Assembly: GCA_016710365.1 (NCBI GenBank)
Contig: JADJVW010000012.1
Span: 62,001-126,000 of the forward strand
DNA from: Candidatus Caldilinea saccharophila
Lineage (GTDB): Bacteria > Chloroflexota > Anaerolineae > Caldilineales > Caldilineaceae
DNA length: 64,000 nt
Direction: 5' to 3'
Shown: in pieces, positions 1 through 8,408 of the stretch
Numbering within the stretch: position 1 is the stretch's first letter
Layout: every line of letters begins with the position of its first letter
The notes under the pieces: generated by a model
The model's database searches: none
What the model was told of the DNA's origin: nothing
Seen by the model: the letters and a program-made list of their open reading frames with translations, nothing else
Position numbers and translations under genes: made by a program

Positions 1-47
<47 letters not shown>

Positions 48-48
48 A

Positions 49-77
49 GGGAGCTCGCTTGTGAGCTCCCTTTTTTT
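49..77 (+). terminator. Rho-independent terminator after tRNA-Asp
   Basis: A perfect 8-bp stem (GGGAGCTC / GAGCTCCC at 49-56 and 63-70) has a 6-nt loop and is followed by seven T residues (71-77). It starts five bases after the tRNA CCA and should end the tRNA transcript. Confidence 0.9.
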
Positions 78-177
78 GTTCTGGCAACTGTTCAGGTGAT
101 TCCGATCAGCCACAGGTTCGACGGACGGCGCCGGATGATTTTTGGGCTCAACCGGAATTCATGTGGTGGGGCCTTAG

Positions 178-239
178 GTGCCGGGGACGGGCTTGCGGTG
201 CTTCGGTTGAGCAGACAACGTTCAGCCCGTCCCCGGCAC
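178..239. repeat. 16-bp perfect inverted repeat (REP-like)
   Basis: GTGCCGGGGACGGGCT at 178-193 is repeated as its exact reverse complement at 224-239 with a 30-nt spacer. It is intergenic, between the tRNA terminator and the convergent operon that ends at 348. No T-run follows on either strand, so it looks like a dispersed palindromic repeat rather than an intrinsic terminator. Confidence 0.6.
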
Positions 240-347
240 GTAACTACACGAGATCCGGTCGACCCGATTTTTTTGCTAAAAATCCGTGAAAATCCGTCAA
301 ATCCGCGGTCTATATATCTATATATCTGTGTGCGAGGCTGCGTCACC

Positions 348-1569
348 CTAATTGTTCAAGTTGTGCTTCACTGCATTGACGCCCTGTTTGGCCTGCGTTT
401 CTACATCCTGCTTGGCCTTTTCCGCCTCGCTCTTTACCGTCGCCTGGGTCTTATCCTGCACTTGCTCTGCTGCCTGGAGTGCGCTTTCCTTGACCTTTTC
501 CAGGCTCTCCTGACCGGTCTGCTTAACCTCTTCGACTACCTTCTGCGGCCTGTTTGACTTCCGGCGCCACCTCTTTGACGACGGCCTGGGCGCGCTGGGC
601 TACATCCTCCGCCGCGGCGCGTAGCGTTCGGTCACTTGGTCGCTCGTTTCGCCCAGCCATTCATCTTCCTGGCGTGTGTGCGGCAACATCAAAGCAACGG
701 CGCGCCCACCCAAGCGCGATAGCGCCGAACAGCAAGGGGTTGGCACTGATAGTCTGCTGTGTGGTGCGCTGTGCAGAGCGCGCATAGACCTGCGCCTGAT
801 GGCCCACCTGTCCCGCCTGCTCCTGCACGGTTCCGCCCACGCGGCCTGCCCCTTCAGCCACTTGATGGCCAAGTTGCCCCGCCTGCTCCTGTACAGTTCC
901 ACCCACGCGGCCTGCACCTTCAGCCACCTGGTGGCCGAACTGCCCCGCCTGGCTCTGGGCTTTACCGCCGAGAGAAGCCGCCGCATCCTGGACAGCGCCA
1001 CCGACCTGCGCAGCGGCCTCGCGTACGGTGTCGGCCGCGCCTGCGACCTTGTCCTGCGCAGTCTGTAACGCTTCCTGCGCCCAGCCATCGCCTGACCCCT
1101 GTCCGCTCGTCTCACCGTATCCATAGGAACGGTAAGCGTCAGCACCGCCATAACCTTGTTGGCGCGCCTGATATTCGTTTGTGTAGGAATCGTAACGGGG
1201 GCCACGCTGCGCCTCCGTGGCGCGCGCCTGATCGTAACGCTGGATAGGATAATCGCCCTTGCGGTCGGAAGAGCTGCTCAGCATGTCCATCAGCAACCAT
1301 CCTACGCCCGCTCCGATCAGCAGGGTGGGCAACGGGTTGCGCTTAGCTGTTTCTACCAGCGAGGACTGTAGTTGTGCACGATTTGTGGTTACGTAGTCGA
1401 CGATCGAATCTGCTGTGTCCGTCAAGGTGTCCTGAATCGCTTCTTGAGCCTGCCGGCGCAAGTTATCGGGCTGTAGCCGGTCTTGAATGGCATCGACGGT
1501 CTCGCTTAACTCGCCGCGCGTTTTTTCAATGTCGCGTCGAATTTCTTCACTGCTGGTATTGGGACTCAT
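348..1569 (-). CDS. DUF3618-type envelope stress protein, frame-disrupted
   Basis: The N-terminus (about residues 1-45, SSEEIRRDIEKTRGELSETV) matches the DUF3618 pattern. It is followed by a short hydrophobic segment (LPTLLIGAGVGWLLMDML) and then a long Ala/Gln/Gly region with three near-identical repeats of the form AGQ-GHQVAEGAGRVGGTVQEQ. A second short hydrophobic segment (NPLLFGAIALG) precedes an Ala/Glu/Lys-rich amphipathic tail ending in VKHNLNN. The start at 1569 is supported by AAGGAG upstream and an ATGA overlap with the preceding gene. The reading frame shifts near 700-712, 621-630 and 537-546. Translation resumes sensibly in another frame each time, so these look like sequence errors or a recent decay. 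Such proteins are usually cell-envelope or stress-associated, but their molecular role is unknown. Confidence 0.7.
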
Positions 1570-1997
1570 TGCACTTTCTCCTTGATCATATCTACATTGT
1601 TCTGCACGCTCTTGATTGTTTTCTCCGGGACGAGGTTGACTTCCTCCATGGCGCGCCGGCCTGCCATAAGAATCAGCCCGCCAACGATGAGGGTGATGGC
1701 GCCCACCAGCAGGGTGGAAACCCACAACGGGATCACAGAGGCTAACCCGTAGGCAATGCCCATCAACAAAACAATCAGCCCAGCATAGGCGATGACGCCC
1801 CCTGCAATCATAGAAGTTGCACTTTTGATGGCAGTGGAGATGGTTTCCTGTGTTTCTACGCGCGCCAGTTCAACTTCACGGCGCAACAGCACGCTCACCT
1901 GATCGGTCATCTCCGTAAAGAGCACGCCTAGCGATGGTTCGCTTTGTTGTGGCGTCACTGCAGGATCTAAATTATTTTCAGTTCCTCGGGTTACCAT
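1566..1997 (-). CDS. Phage holin family 3_6-like membrane protein
   Basis: The 143-aa protein has a charged N-terminal helix (LFTEMTDQVSVLLRREVELA), two adjacent hydrophobic segments (about residues 62-84 and 90-113) and a charged tail. That is the layout of the actinobacterial Holin-X / holin superfamily III group. In chromosomes this family is commonly found next to DUF3618 genes and is thought to be a membrane-stress protein rather than a lysis holin. Its ATG overlaps the stop of the upstream gene (ATGGTAA) and its stop overlaps the start of the downstream gene (ATGA), so the three genes are probably translationally coupled. No lysis gene or phage context is present. Confidence 0.75.
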   Translation of the reverse strand: MVTRGTENNLDPAVTPQQSEPSLGVLFTEMTDQVSVLLRREVELARVETQETISTAIKSATSMIAGGVIAYAGLIVLLMGIAYGLASVIPLWVSTLLVGAITLIVGGLILMAGRRAMEEVNLVPEKTIKSVQNNVDMIKEKVQ

Positions 1998-2960
1998 TTC
2001 TTCTCTCCTTTCTGCTGCGCCGACTCTTCGATGTTCTGCAGGTCATTGCTGTGCTCAGGATCGAGCGCGTTGGATTCCTTGCCAACCTCCCAATCCGGGC
2101 CCGCTCCCTTGGCGGTAGCGGCGCCGCCAGGATTCTTCGTAGCACGCTCGCCGTTGAAGGCATCTGCACCCTTGTGATACATGGGGTCATCCTGCAGGGG
2201 ATCATTCTGCACGCCGCGCACTGTTTCGCCCGGCGCCTGGGGATAGCTAGGGCCTCCCACGCCACCATAGGTTTCGCGGATAGATTTGCCGCCATCCTCA
2301 AGTGGGTTGTTGTACCCAGCGCGTTGGGGATTGGTGTAGCGTGGTTGTTCGCCGCCGCTCCAACCTGCACCTACGCCTGATTGACGCCACCGGTTCGCTC
2401 TGCCATGTACCTGCGATATTCGACCGAGCTGTTTTGTGACGCACTTGGCGTTCGATTCTGCGTGCTCTTCAGAAAGCGACCCAAAATAAAGCCTGCCGCC
2501 AGCGACCCGGCGACAAAAAGCTCCGGCTGGCGTTGCGCCAGGTTGCGTGCACCCTGCCACATATCTCCTAGGTCGCGGCTTTCCAGATAGCCGGCAAACT
2601 CTTCGACCTGGTCGGCGGCTGTGTTGATATAGCCTGCAAAGGTGGATTCCTGGCGATCCTCAAATTGCCGGCCTGACTGACGCAGCGCATCGGCCACGCC
2701 ATGCATCCGTTCAGATGCACCTTCTTTTGCTGGTTTACGACTTTGGCCGCCTGCTCTTTGGCGTCGTCTAGCACGGCGCCGACCTGCTCTTTGGCTTCAC
2801 CGGCCAGATCAGCCGCCTTGGCCTTGGCCTCCGTTGCCACTGCACCTGCCTGCTCCTGCGCTTGCTGGGCAGTCTGTCCTACTTTCTGCTTGACTTCTTC
2901 AACTGGGTCTTTCTGCTGCGTTCCTGGCGTTGTCTGCGTCCTGTTGTTTTGCTCGTTCAT
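1991..2960 (-). CDS. Ala/Glu-rich amphipathic membrane-associated protein, frame-disrupted
   Basis: The first gene of the minus-strand operon starts at 2960 behind AAAGGAG. The N-terminal ~80 residues are apolipoprotein- or LEA-like (VGQTAQQAQEQAGAVATEAK and similar). A middle segment (GYINTAADQVEEFAGYLESR, then ELFVAGSLAAGFILGRF) contains one hydrophobic stretch. A polar, Asn/Pro-rich tail ends at GEKKW. Two frame changes are needed: one at the T4 run 2725-2728, where one extra T restores the frame, and one near 2383. Read through, the product is about 320 aa. The last codons overlap the next gene's ATG. Function is unknown; amphipathic repeats of this kind suggest desiccation or envelope-stress protection. 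Confidence 0.65.
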
Positions 2961-3699
2961 GTTCTCTCCTTTACGGATGATAGTGCAAACCTATAACGAT
3001 CTGTCAGGCAAGGTTAGTGATCAGAGGGAGGTAATGACAGGGTACACCGGATAACTTGATGACTCCATAGGTAAATGGGTGAAGGTGAGTAACAAACCAG
3101 GGTATATCCCTGGCTCTCCCTTCCTTGTCCGTAGCCTTCCTGCGTATCTCCTGCGCGGCCCCTCCTTAAAGAAAGCTCTTTGTTGGACACTGTTTGAAAA
3201 GGGCAAATCTCGACGCTGAGACGCGGAGGCGTAGAGACTCGCAGAGAAGAAAAAGTCGGCCTCACTGGGCTTTTTTGCATTTCTCTCTGCGCTCCTTTGC
3301 ATCTTTGCGTCAAAGGGACGCCTTTTCAAACAGTGTCCATGCCCCTACGGCGCACAATCGAACATGAAAATGCCTTTGCGCCTCTGCTTCTCCGCGCCTT
3401 TGCGTTCAGAAACTATTTTCAAGTCAGTTTTTGAAAGATAAAGAGGCCACTGGCAGAGTATGACTTGATTCGTACCTGCCGCTTATGCCATGTACATGCA
3501 ACCCTTGCCCGCTTCTGCTACGCTTACAGCAACGGTGACTGCCCTGGCATGGCCTGCTCTTCCAAGTTGCGGTCCACTCAGGGCGCCTCACTTGAAGCGG
3601 TCAGCGAACGCCATAACCTGACTCGATGGTTTTCGTGACGCCGCCAGCTTTCTAAGATGCATGTGGTTGTTAAATGTAAACATGAAAGGAGCACACAAG
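2961..3699. other. Intergenic region with repeats, no supported gene
   Basis: About 740 bases lie between the divergent stress operon and the PRC-barrel lipoprotein. The short open frames here are CGCAGAG-type repeat translations. The region holds a MITE-like palindromic element (3185-3338) and a second patch of the same low-complexity motif (3366-3412). From 3413 to 3680 I see no repeat or convincing gene. AAAGGAG at 3684-3690 is the ribosome site of the next gene. Confidence 0.6.
3185..3338. repeat. MITE-like element with 18-bp perfect terminal inverted repeats
   Basis: GGACACTGTTTGAAAAGG at 3185-3202 is matched by its exact reverse complement at 3321-3338. The ~118-bp interior is itself an imperfect palindrome of CGCAGAG-type sequence (GACGCTGAGACGC on the left, TTTGCGTC on the right). 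No transposase is present. A related edge, CTGTTTGAAAAG, recurs at 7549-7560 next to similar sequence. Confidence 0.6.
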
Positions 3700-4905
3700 A
3701 TGCAATCAACCCACTGGAAGCGAATCTCCCTTGTAGTTATTCTGCTGCTTGGTCTGCTGGCGCTTGCCGCCTGTGGCGACTCAGGTCCAAGCGACGATCA
3801 GATGGATACGGAACCCGCGGTGGTCGAGACGCCAGCCTCTGCAACTGAGGAACTGGTCCCGACAGAATCCACCATTGATGATTCCACAGTCACGACTGAC
3901 ACTGAGGTCATGACCGATACGAACGTGATTACCGAGACTGAGGTCACTGAGGTGATTACCGAGACGGAAGTCATGACTGACACTGATGTTATGACCAATA
4001 CGGAAGTCATGACCGACACCGGCGCCATGACCGACACCGGCGCTATGACCGATACTGGCGTCATGACTGATACTGGCGTCATGACCGATACAGAAGCCAT
4101 GACTGACACAGAGGCAATGGGCAATGTCGATGCGACAGCCGCCACACACATGGGGCTGGCTGGCGTCAGTGGCGCCGAAGGGGCGCTGATTCGTGGCTCT
4201 ACGCTGCTGGACTATGGCTTTGACAACCGTGACGGTGAAGTGTCAGGCGATCTGGAAAACCTGCTGCTCGACACGCGCACCGGCGATGTTCTCTTTGCCT
4301 CTGTCGAGTACGGTGGTTTCCTCGACCTGGGCGACAAGGACATCATTGTTCCCCTCAGCGCCTTCATGTGGGGGCCGGATGATAAGCTCGTGCTGAACTT
4401 CGATGAGCAGGCGCTCGAAAACTTCCCGGATGTTGGCAACGACTGGCCGGATCTGACCAACCCCGCCTGGGACGATGACGTAAACACGTTCTGGCGTGAC
4501 AATCAGTTTGACTCGGGCGTTGACTTTACCGAAGTCGATTCCAATGGCGTCATGTGGCTGTCGGACTTCCTGGGCTATCCGATCAACGGTCTGGGCGACG
4601 CACCTGCTGTCATGAATGATGTGCTGGTCGACCTGGGCAGCAGCCGCGTCAAGTATGTCATCCTTGACTTTGGCACGCTTGGCGACCCGAATGCCGTCTA
4701 TGTGGTTCCCTTCACGGCGCTCGACACGACCACCCCAGCGGATGGCGATATGATGGCCTTCAACAGCACCATTGATCGCGACACGCTGGCCGGTGCGCCC
4801 ATCTATGATCCAGGTCTCTATCCCGATGCCACAATCATGCCGGATGAGTTTGTCACTGACACGGACGCGTTCTGGAGCCAACTGGGGTTTGATGTAAACC
4901 AGTGA
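3700..4905 (+). CDS. PRC-barrel-like lipoprotein with a Met-Thr-Asp repeat linker
   Basis: The start at 3700 is chosen because AAAGGAG (3684-3690) precedes it; an ATG further upstream at 3661 has no such site. The 401-aa product begins with a lipoprotein signal peptide (LLGLLALAAC, lipidated Cys about residue 27). It continues with an acidic Thr/Glu linker and then roughly a dozen hexapeptide units of the form MTDTEV or MTDTGA (3897-4110). The C-terminal ~250 residues hold two segments typical of PRC-barrel domains: one has LIRGSTLLDYGFDNRDGEVSG and then ASVEYGGFLDLGDKDIIVPL, the other VKYVILDFG and AVYVVPFTAL. It is probably anchored on the outer face of the membrane. The ligand is unknown. 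A hairpin terminator follows. Confidence 0.75.
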   Translation: MQSTHWKRISLVVILLLGLLALAACGDSGPSDDQMDTEPAVVETPASATEELVPTESTIDDSTVTTDTEVMTDTNVITETEVTEVITETEVMTDTDVMTNTEVMTDTGAMTDTGAMTDTGVMTDTGVMTDTEAMTDTEAMGNVDATAATHMGLAGVSGAEGALIRGSTLLDYGFDNRDGEVSGDLENLLLDTRTGDVLFASVEYGGFLDLGDKDIIVPLSAFMWGPDDKLVLNFDEQALENFPDVGNDWPDLTNPAWDDDVNTFWRDNQFDSGVDFTEVDSNGVMWLSDFLGYPINGLGDAPAVMNDVLVDLGSSRVKYVILDFGTLGDPNAVYVVPFTALDTTTPADGDMMAFNSTIDRDTLAGAPIYDPGLYPDATIMPDEFVTDTDAFWSQLGFDVNQ

Positions 4906-4948
4906 CCCTGATCCTCCACGTCAGATGTAAAATTGCAGACCCCCTATG

Positions 4949-4983
4949 CCCTTCCCCACAACGTTGTGGGGAAGGGTTGCTTT
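4949..4983 (+). terminator. Perfect 28-nt palindrome, probable terminator
   Basis: CCCTTCCCCACAAC (4949-4962) is immediately followed by its reverse complement (4963-4976), then TTGCTTT. It lies 44 bases after the PRC-barrel lipoprotein stop. The T tract is imperfect, so termination may be partial. Confidence 0.65.
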
Positions 4984-5008
4984 GAAGACAATCAATAAGT
5001 TTAAGTAA

Positions 5009-5044
5009 GAGTAACAAGTAGAGTAACAAGTAGAGTAACAAGTA
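5009..5044 (+). repeat. Three tandem 12-bp repeats upstream of the YciE-like gene
   Basis: GAGTAACAAGTA occurs three times head to tail at 5009-5020, 5021-5032 and 5033-5044. The array ends 12 bases before the GGAGG ribosome site of the gene at 5066. It could be a regulator-binding array or a slippage product. Confidence 0.7.
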
Positions 5045-5065
5045 AAAGTAATAACGGAGGACATC

Positions 5066-5560
5066 ATGAAGCTTGAGAATTTGACTAAACTCTATGTCGA
5101 GCAGTTGAAGGACCTATACAGCGCTGAAACGCAACTGGTGGAAGCGTTGCCCAAGATGGCCAAAGCTGCCCATTCGTTGCAGTTGCAGCAGGCTTTCGAG
5201 CAACACCTGGCGGAGACTAAAACTCACCGCCAGCGCCTCGAACAGATTTTCGAAGGACTGGACTACGCACCCGGCGGTCAAAAATGCAAGGGGATGGAGG
5301 GTCTCATCAAAGAGGGCGAAGAGCACATCAAGCAAGAGGGAGACCCAGAGACCATCGATGCTGGCCTGATCGCCGCGGCGCAGCGTGTAGAACACTACGA
5401 AATTGCCGGTTATGGTACAGTGCACCAATATGCCGTGTTGCTTAATGACACCGCAGCGGCCGGTCTGCTACAGGCCACCCTTGACGAGGAATATGCAGCG
5501 GACAAGAAGCTGACCAAGCTTTCTGAGTCTATCAACGTACAGGCCATGCAGACATCATAG
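5066..5560 (+). CDS. YciE/YciF-like ferritin-fold stress protein (DUF892)
   Basis: The 164-aa protein has the usual length and signature of the DUF892 (YciE/YciF) family. It opens with LYVEQLKDLYSAETQLVEAL, followed by HLAETKTHRQRLEQIF, then HYEIAGYGTVHQYA and a final DEEYAADKKL helix. The conserved Glu and His residues (E in YSAET, H in LAETKTH, E/H in EHYEIAGY and E in DEEYAAD) fit a ferritin-like four-helix bundle with a di-metal site. GGAGG at 5056-5060 supports the start. Family members are induced by stress. The neighbouring PRC-barrel lipoprotein and the envelope-stress operon fit that theme. Confidence 0.88.
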   Translation: MKLENLTKLYVEQLKDLYSAETQLVEALPKMAKAAHSLQLQQAFEQHLAETKTHRQRLEQIFEGLDYAPGGQKCKGMEGLIKEGEEHIKQEGDPETIDAGLIAAAQRVEHYEIAGYGTVHQYAVLLNDTAAAGLLQATLDEEYAADKKLTKLSESINVQAMQTS

Positions 5561-5658
5561 AACCTTGCTGCAGGAGAAGGCTCTGTCCAGCGCAGCGGCA
5601 GTGTATAGCTTCTCCTGCATAGCTTCTCCTGCATAGCTTCTCCAAATGACCAATGTGG

Positions 5659-5705
5659 CTGAGCCTCCCTTGGAATAGATTGAATCCATTCCAAGGGAGG
5701 CTCAG
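5659..5705. terminator. 18-bp perfect hairpin between convergent genes
   Basis: CTGAGCCTCCCTTGGAAT (5659-5676) pairs exactly with 5688-5705 across an 11-nt loop. It lies between the plus-strand DUF892 gene and the minus-strand regulator ending at 5798. Neither side has a clear T tract, so it may act as a bidirectional barrier or simply be a palindromic repeat. Just upstream, TGCATAGCTTCTCC is directly repeated (about 5605-5642). Confidence 0.5.
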
Positions 5706-5797
5706 AAAGAGGAAAAAAGGGAGAGTTTTAAGGAGACAAAGAGAAAGTTGCTTACCTGGGATGTAAAAGCCAGCCCCTGTAGCCAGGTAAGTTTGCG

Positions 5798-6589
5798 TCA
5801 GGCAGAGAGCAACGGGTTCTTGATGTATTCGATGCGCTCAGGCACATCATTTCTGCCCGTGCGATTCAGCAGCGAACACGCCATCCTGGTCTCGCCATGC
5901 TCGCCGGTGAGCTTTGGTTGCTGGCCGCTGAGTAGCTGGCGCATCAGCAGCACCGCCTGCTCGCGCGAGCGGACATCCAGTTTGTTAAGAATGCTGTGCA
6001 CGTGATTTTTGACGGTGCCCGGGGTGCTGATCAGTTCCTCCGCAATCTGTTGATTGCTGTAGTTTTTCTCAATGAGACGGATGACTTCCCATTCGCGCGG
6101 CGTCAGCTCGGCGAACAGGTCGTCGCTATATTGATGGCTGATCCCGTACAGTTCTTTCGTCATCTGCTTCAGATCGGCAATGCGGTTCATCAGGGCAAAC
6201 GCCACAGACGGGGAGATGGTAAATTGTCCATTGTGAATGTCGCGTAGCTTCTTGACCAGATCGGATGGGCCTTCTTCTTCCAGCAGGTAACCGTCGATGC
6301 CTTCCTCCACACAGTGGAGAATGGCGGATTTTGAATTGACGATTCCCATCACAAGAATTTTGATGTCTGGCTGAAGTTGACGCAAGGCATTGGCAAGACG
6401 CAGCGCTCCCTGGTTGGGGAGATGGACATCGATCAACACTGTGTTGTATTTTTGCTCAGCCGCGCGCGACAGCGCCTCATCCTCGGTCTGCGCATAGCTC
6501 AGCACATGGATGTCCGGCTCTTCGCACAGGACCGCAGCAAGCAACTCGCATGTCATGCGCACATGATGGACTACAAGCAGCTTGATCAT
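5798..6589 (-). CDS. NarL/FixJ-type regulator with a degenerate receiver domain
   Basis: The 263-aa protein has an N-terminal receiver-like domain (1-125) and a LuxR helix-turn-helix (about 160-225, LTPREWEVIRLIEKNYSNQQ then TPGTVKNHVHSILNKLDVRS). The phospho-acceptor position is kept (D54 in LIDVHLP). The acidic pair that binds magnesium is replaced by H8-H9, the conserved Thr/Ser position is Gly (MGIV), and the conserved Lys is Glu (YLLEEE). Phosphorylation control is therefore doubtful. A ~40-residue tail follows the HTH. AGGAGG precedes the ATG. No histidine kinase lies nearby. Confidence 0.85.
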   Translation of the reverse strand: MIKLLVVHHVRMTCELLAAVLCEEPDIHVLSYAQTEDEALSRAAEQKYNTVLIDVHLPNQGALRLANALRQLQPDIKILVMGIVNSKSAILHCVEEGIDGYLLEEEGPSDLVKKLRDIHNGQFTISPSVAFALMNRIADLKQMTKELYGISHQYSDDLFAELTPREWEVIRLIEKNYSNQQIAEELISTPGTVKNHVHSILNKLDVRSREQAVLLMRQLLSGQQPKLTGEHGETRMACSLLNRTGRNDVPERIEYIKNPLLSA

Positions 6590-6798
6590 CTGAATTCTCC
6601 TCCTGATAGTGATGCAATGGAACGGCAGGACTCGGCCTGTTTACGCAAAGCGTCCATCGCATTATTGATTTGTAGCCTTTACTAAACGGCGACAGGTGAA
6701 GAGCCTGTTGCCCTATCAGGATATACGCAGAGGATGCTTTTTGATACGGGGAGTGATCGTAATCGAAGGTAGGGATTTCCACTATTGAATGCTGGCGC

Positions 6799-7426
6799 TT
6801 ACACCAACCCTTTTCGTACTGCTTGCACCGCAGCTTCCACGCGCGAGGCGACGTTTAGCTTAGTGAGCAGAGAACTGACGTGTTTTTCAACTGTGCTTTC
6901 ACTGATTCGCAGAAGATAAGCGATTTCTTGATTGCTTTTGCCATCTGCCACCAGGTGCAGGACCTCCTGTTCACGCGGCGTCAGGTCCTTCTCTTTATCT
7001 TTGCGCATAAAGACGCTCATTTGTGCAGCGGCCTGGCGGCTGATCCATCCTTCCGTACCGGAAGCTACGCCGCGCACCGCCTCAATGATCATCTCTGGCG
7101 CCTCATCTTTAACCAGATAGCCTGCCGCGCCATTGGCAAGAATGCGGAATACATACTGCTGGTCGGTGTGGGCGCTAAGCGCCAGGACGCGCACTGGAAA
7201 ATTGTGTTCCTTAATCGCTTGGGCTACTTCAATGCCGGACAGTTGGGGCATTTCAATGTCAAGAATCAACACATCTGGCTGATGAAGTTTGACCAGCGGA
7301 ATAATATCGGCGCCGTTATCTGCTTCCGCCACAATCACAATGTCTGGCGATTGCTCCAAAAGTGCGCGAATCCCCCGTCCGCACCACGGGATGGTCATCA
7401 GCTAGTATGACGCGAATCTTTGCCAT
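6799..7426 (-). CDS. LuxR-family response regulator, frameshift in a C5 run
   Basis: The real start is the ATG at 7426 (MAKIRVILADDHPVVR). Removing one C from the C5 run at 7372-7376 joins it to the rest of the protein (GIRALLEQSPDIVIVAEADN and onward). The repaired ~208-aa product has a canonical receiver: the D-D pair in LADDH, the phospho-Asp in LILDIEMPQLSG, and Lys in YLVKDEAP. It ends with a LuxR helix-turn-helix (LTPREQEVLHLVADGKSNQE). It differs from its neighbour at 5798-6589 in keeping all receiver residues. No sensor kinase is encoded nearby, so it is an orphan regulator here. Confidence 0.85.
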
Positions 7427-7857
7427 CAGTATGCACGCGAGTCCCAGGACAATGGATGGGCGACCGACTAAAAGAAATCGGCAGGATTATCATCGTAGGG
7501 AATTATACCCTACAAGTCCTGTTTATTCATTGTGCATTCTTTGAGAAGCTGTTTGAAAAGCTCCATCACGAAGCCACGAGGCGCGCAAAGAGGCACGAAG
7601 AGGATCACGTCGATTTGCTGCGCCACTTGCCGTCATCGTCTTTTGTATGCTTTTCCTTGATCGCTTTCCTTTCCACAGATAGAAAAGCCGTTGTTGTTCA
7701 CTTTGCCTCTGTTCCCTCTGTGCGTGTCTGCTTGGAGATGGAGAATATCCAAACAAAAGCGCAGAGTTGGAATCAGGGGCCGCTTACTGATAGGTCGGCA
7801 AGATCTCTTTCTCGTAGAACTTAAGCTCCACTATAAAACGGGAAAATTAGTCGCGCC
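7427..7857. other. Intergenic region with a low-complexity repeat patch
   Basis: No convincing gene is seen. At 7549-7610 CTGTTTGAAAAG is followed by CACGAGGCGCGCAAAGAGG-type sequence, which resembles one edge and the interior of the element at 3185-3338. A second CTCTGT-rich patch lies at 7700-7735. Confidence 0.5.
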
Positions 7858-8022
7858 ATGGATTCCGCTACAAATGACGGTTACATTCAGGGGCACAAAA
7901 CGTGGAGGGAAAATGTATATATCGGATTCTCTACCCTGCTTGTGTACCTCGATGCGCAGACGGCTTTCCGTTTTCTTGATAAGATGCAGGGGCGCTATGA
8001 CTACTATCAGGACGCATACTAA
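7858..8022 (+). CDS. Small hypothetical protein (54 aa)
   Basis: An open frame from ATG 7858 to TAA 8022 encodes MDSATNDGYIQGHKTWRENV and continues with a moderately hydrophobic stretch (YIGFSTLLVYLDAQ) and a Tyr-rich end (YDYYQDAY). No clear ribosome site is seen. It lies 69 bases upstream of the DUF1328 gene in the same direction. I do not recognise a family and it may be spurious. Confidence 0.3.
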   Translation: MDSATNDGYIQGHKTWRENVYIGFSTLLVYLDAQTAFRFLDKMQGRYDYYQDAY

Positions 8023-8091
8023 ATCATCGAGCCTTCAGGTTCGTTTTGCGTCAAGCGCTTTCAAATCAACTACAAGCAAAGGAGAAGCACA

Positions 8092-8256
8092 ATGTTACGA
8101 TGGGCGTTGATCTTTTTGGCAGTTGCCGTTGTCGCTGCGATCTTTGGATTTTCCGGCGTTGCCGGCGTCGCCACCAATATCGCGTGGGTGTTGTTCGTGG
8201 TATTTTTGATTCTGTTTGTGGTATCGCTAATCATGGGACGCCGCAGCACGGTATAA
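8092..8256 (+). CDS. DUF1328 / YtjA-like small membrane protein
   Basis: The 54-aa product reads MLRWALIFLAVAVVAAIFGF, then SGVAGVATNIAWVLFVVFLI and a short RRSTV tail. Two membrane segments around a Gly/Ala turn and the opening MLRWAL are typical of the DUF1328 family (UPF0391, YtjA). AAAGGAG at 8078-8084 gives good spacing to the ATG. Family members are very common, stress-associated small inner-membrane proteins of unknown function. Confidence 0.85.
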   Translation: MLRWALIFLAVAVVAAIFGFSGVAGVATNIAWVLFVVFLILFVVSLIMGRRSTV

Positions 8257-8328
8257 GCGCTTCATCGCACTGGCTGTCAGAAGGGCGGTGCTGGGTATTG
8301 AGCCGGCCGCCCAAAAGCAAAGTTTGGC

Positions 8329-8369
8329 GCAAAGAAAGAAGGTGGACTCAGTCCATCTTCTTTCTTTGC
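8329..8369. terminator. Bidirectional hairpin between the DUF1328 gene and fabI
   Basis: A 19-bp stem with one mismatch (GCAAAGAAAGAAGG-TGGAC, 8329-8347) closes on a 3-nt loop, with the other arm at 8351-8369. The A-rich left arm and T-rich right arm give U-rich tails on both strands. It separates the convergent DUF1328 and fabI genes. Confidence 0.7.
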
Positions 8370-8408
8370 TATTCAGCTTGGCGTCCATAGACCACGCAAT
8401 CATTCTGC

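Noticed and set aside
1566..1997. Prophage lysis holin
   Set aside because: No endolysin, structural or integrase gene is near. The family is common in chromosomal envelope-stress operons with DUF3618 genes.
3014..3329. Overlapping ~100-codon minus-strand frames
   Set aside because: They translate CGCAGAG-type repeat and the MITE-like element, with no ribosome site.
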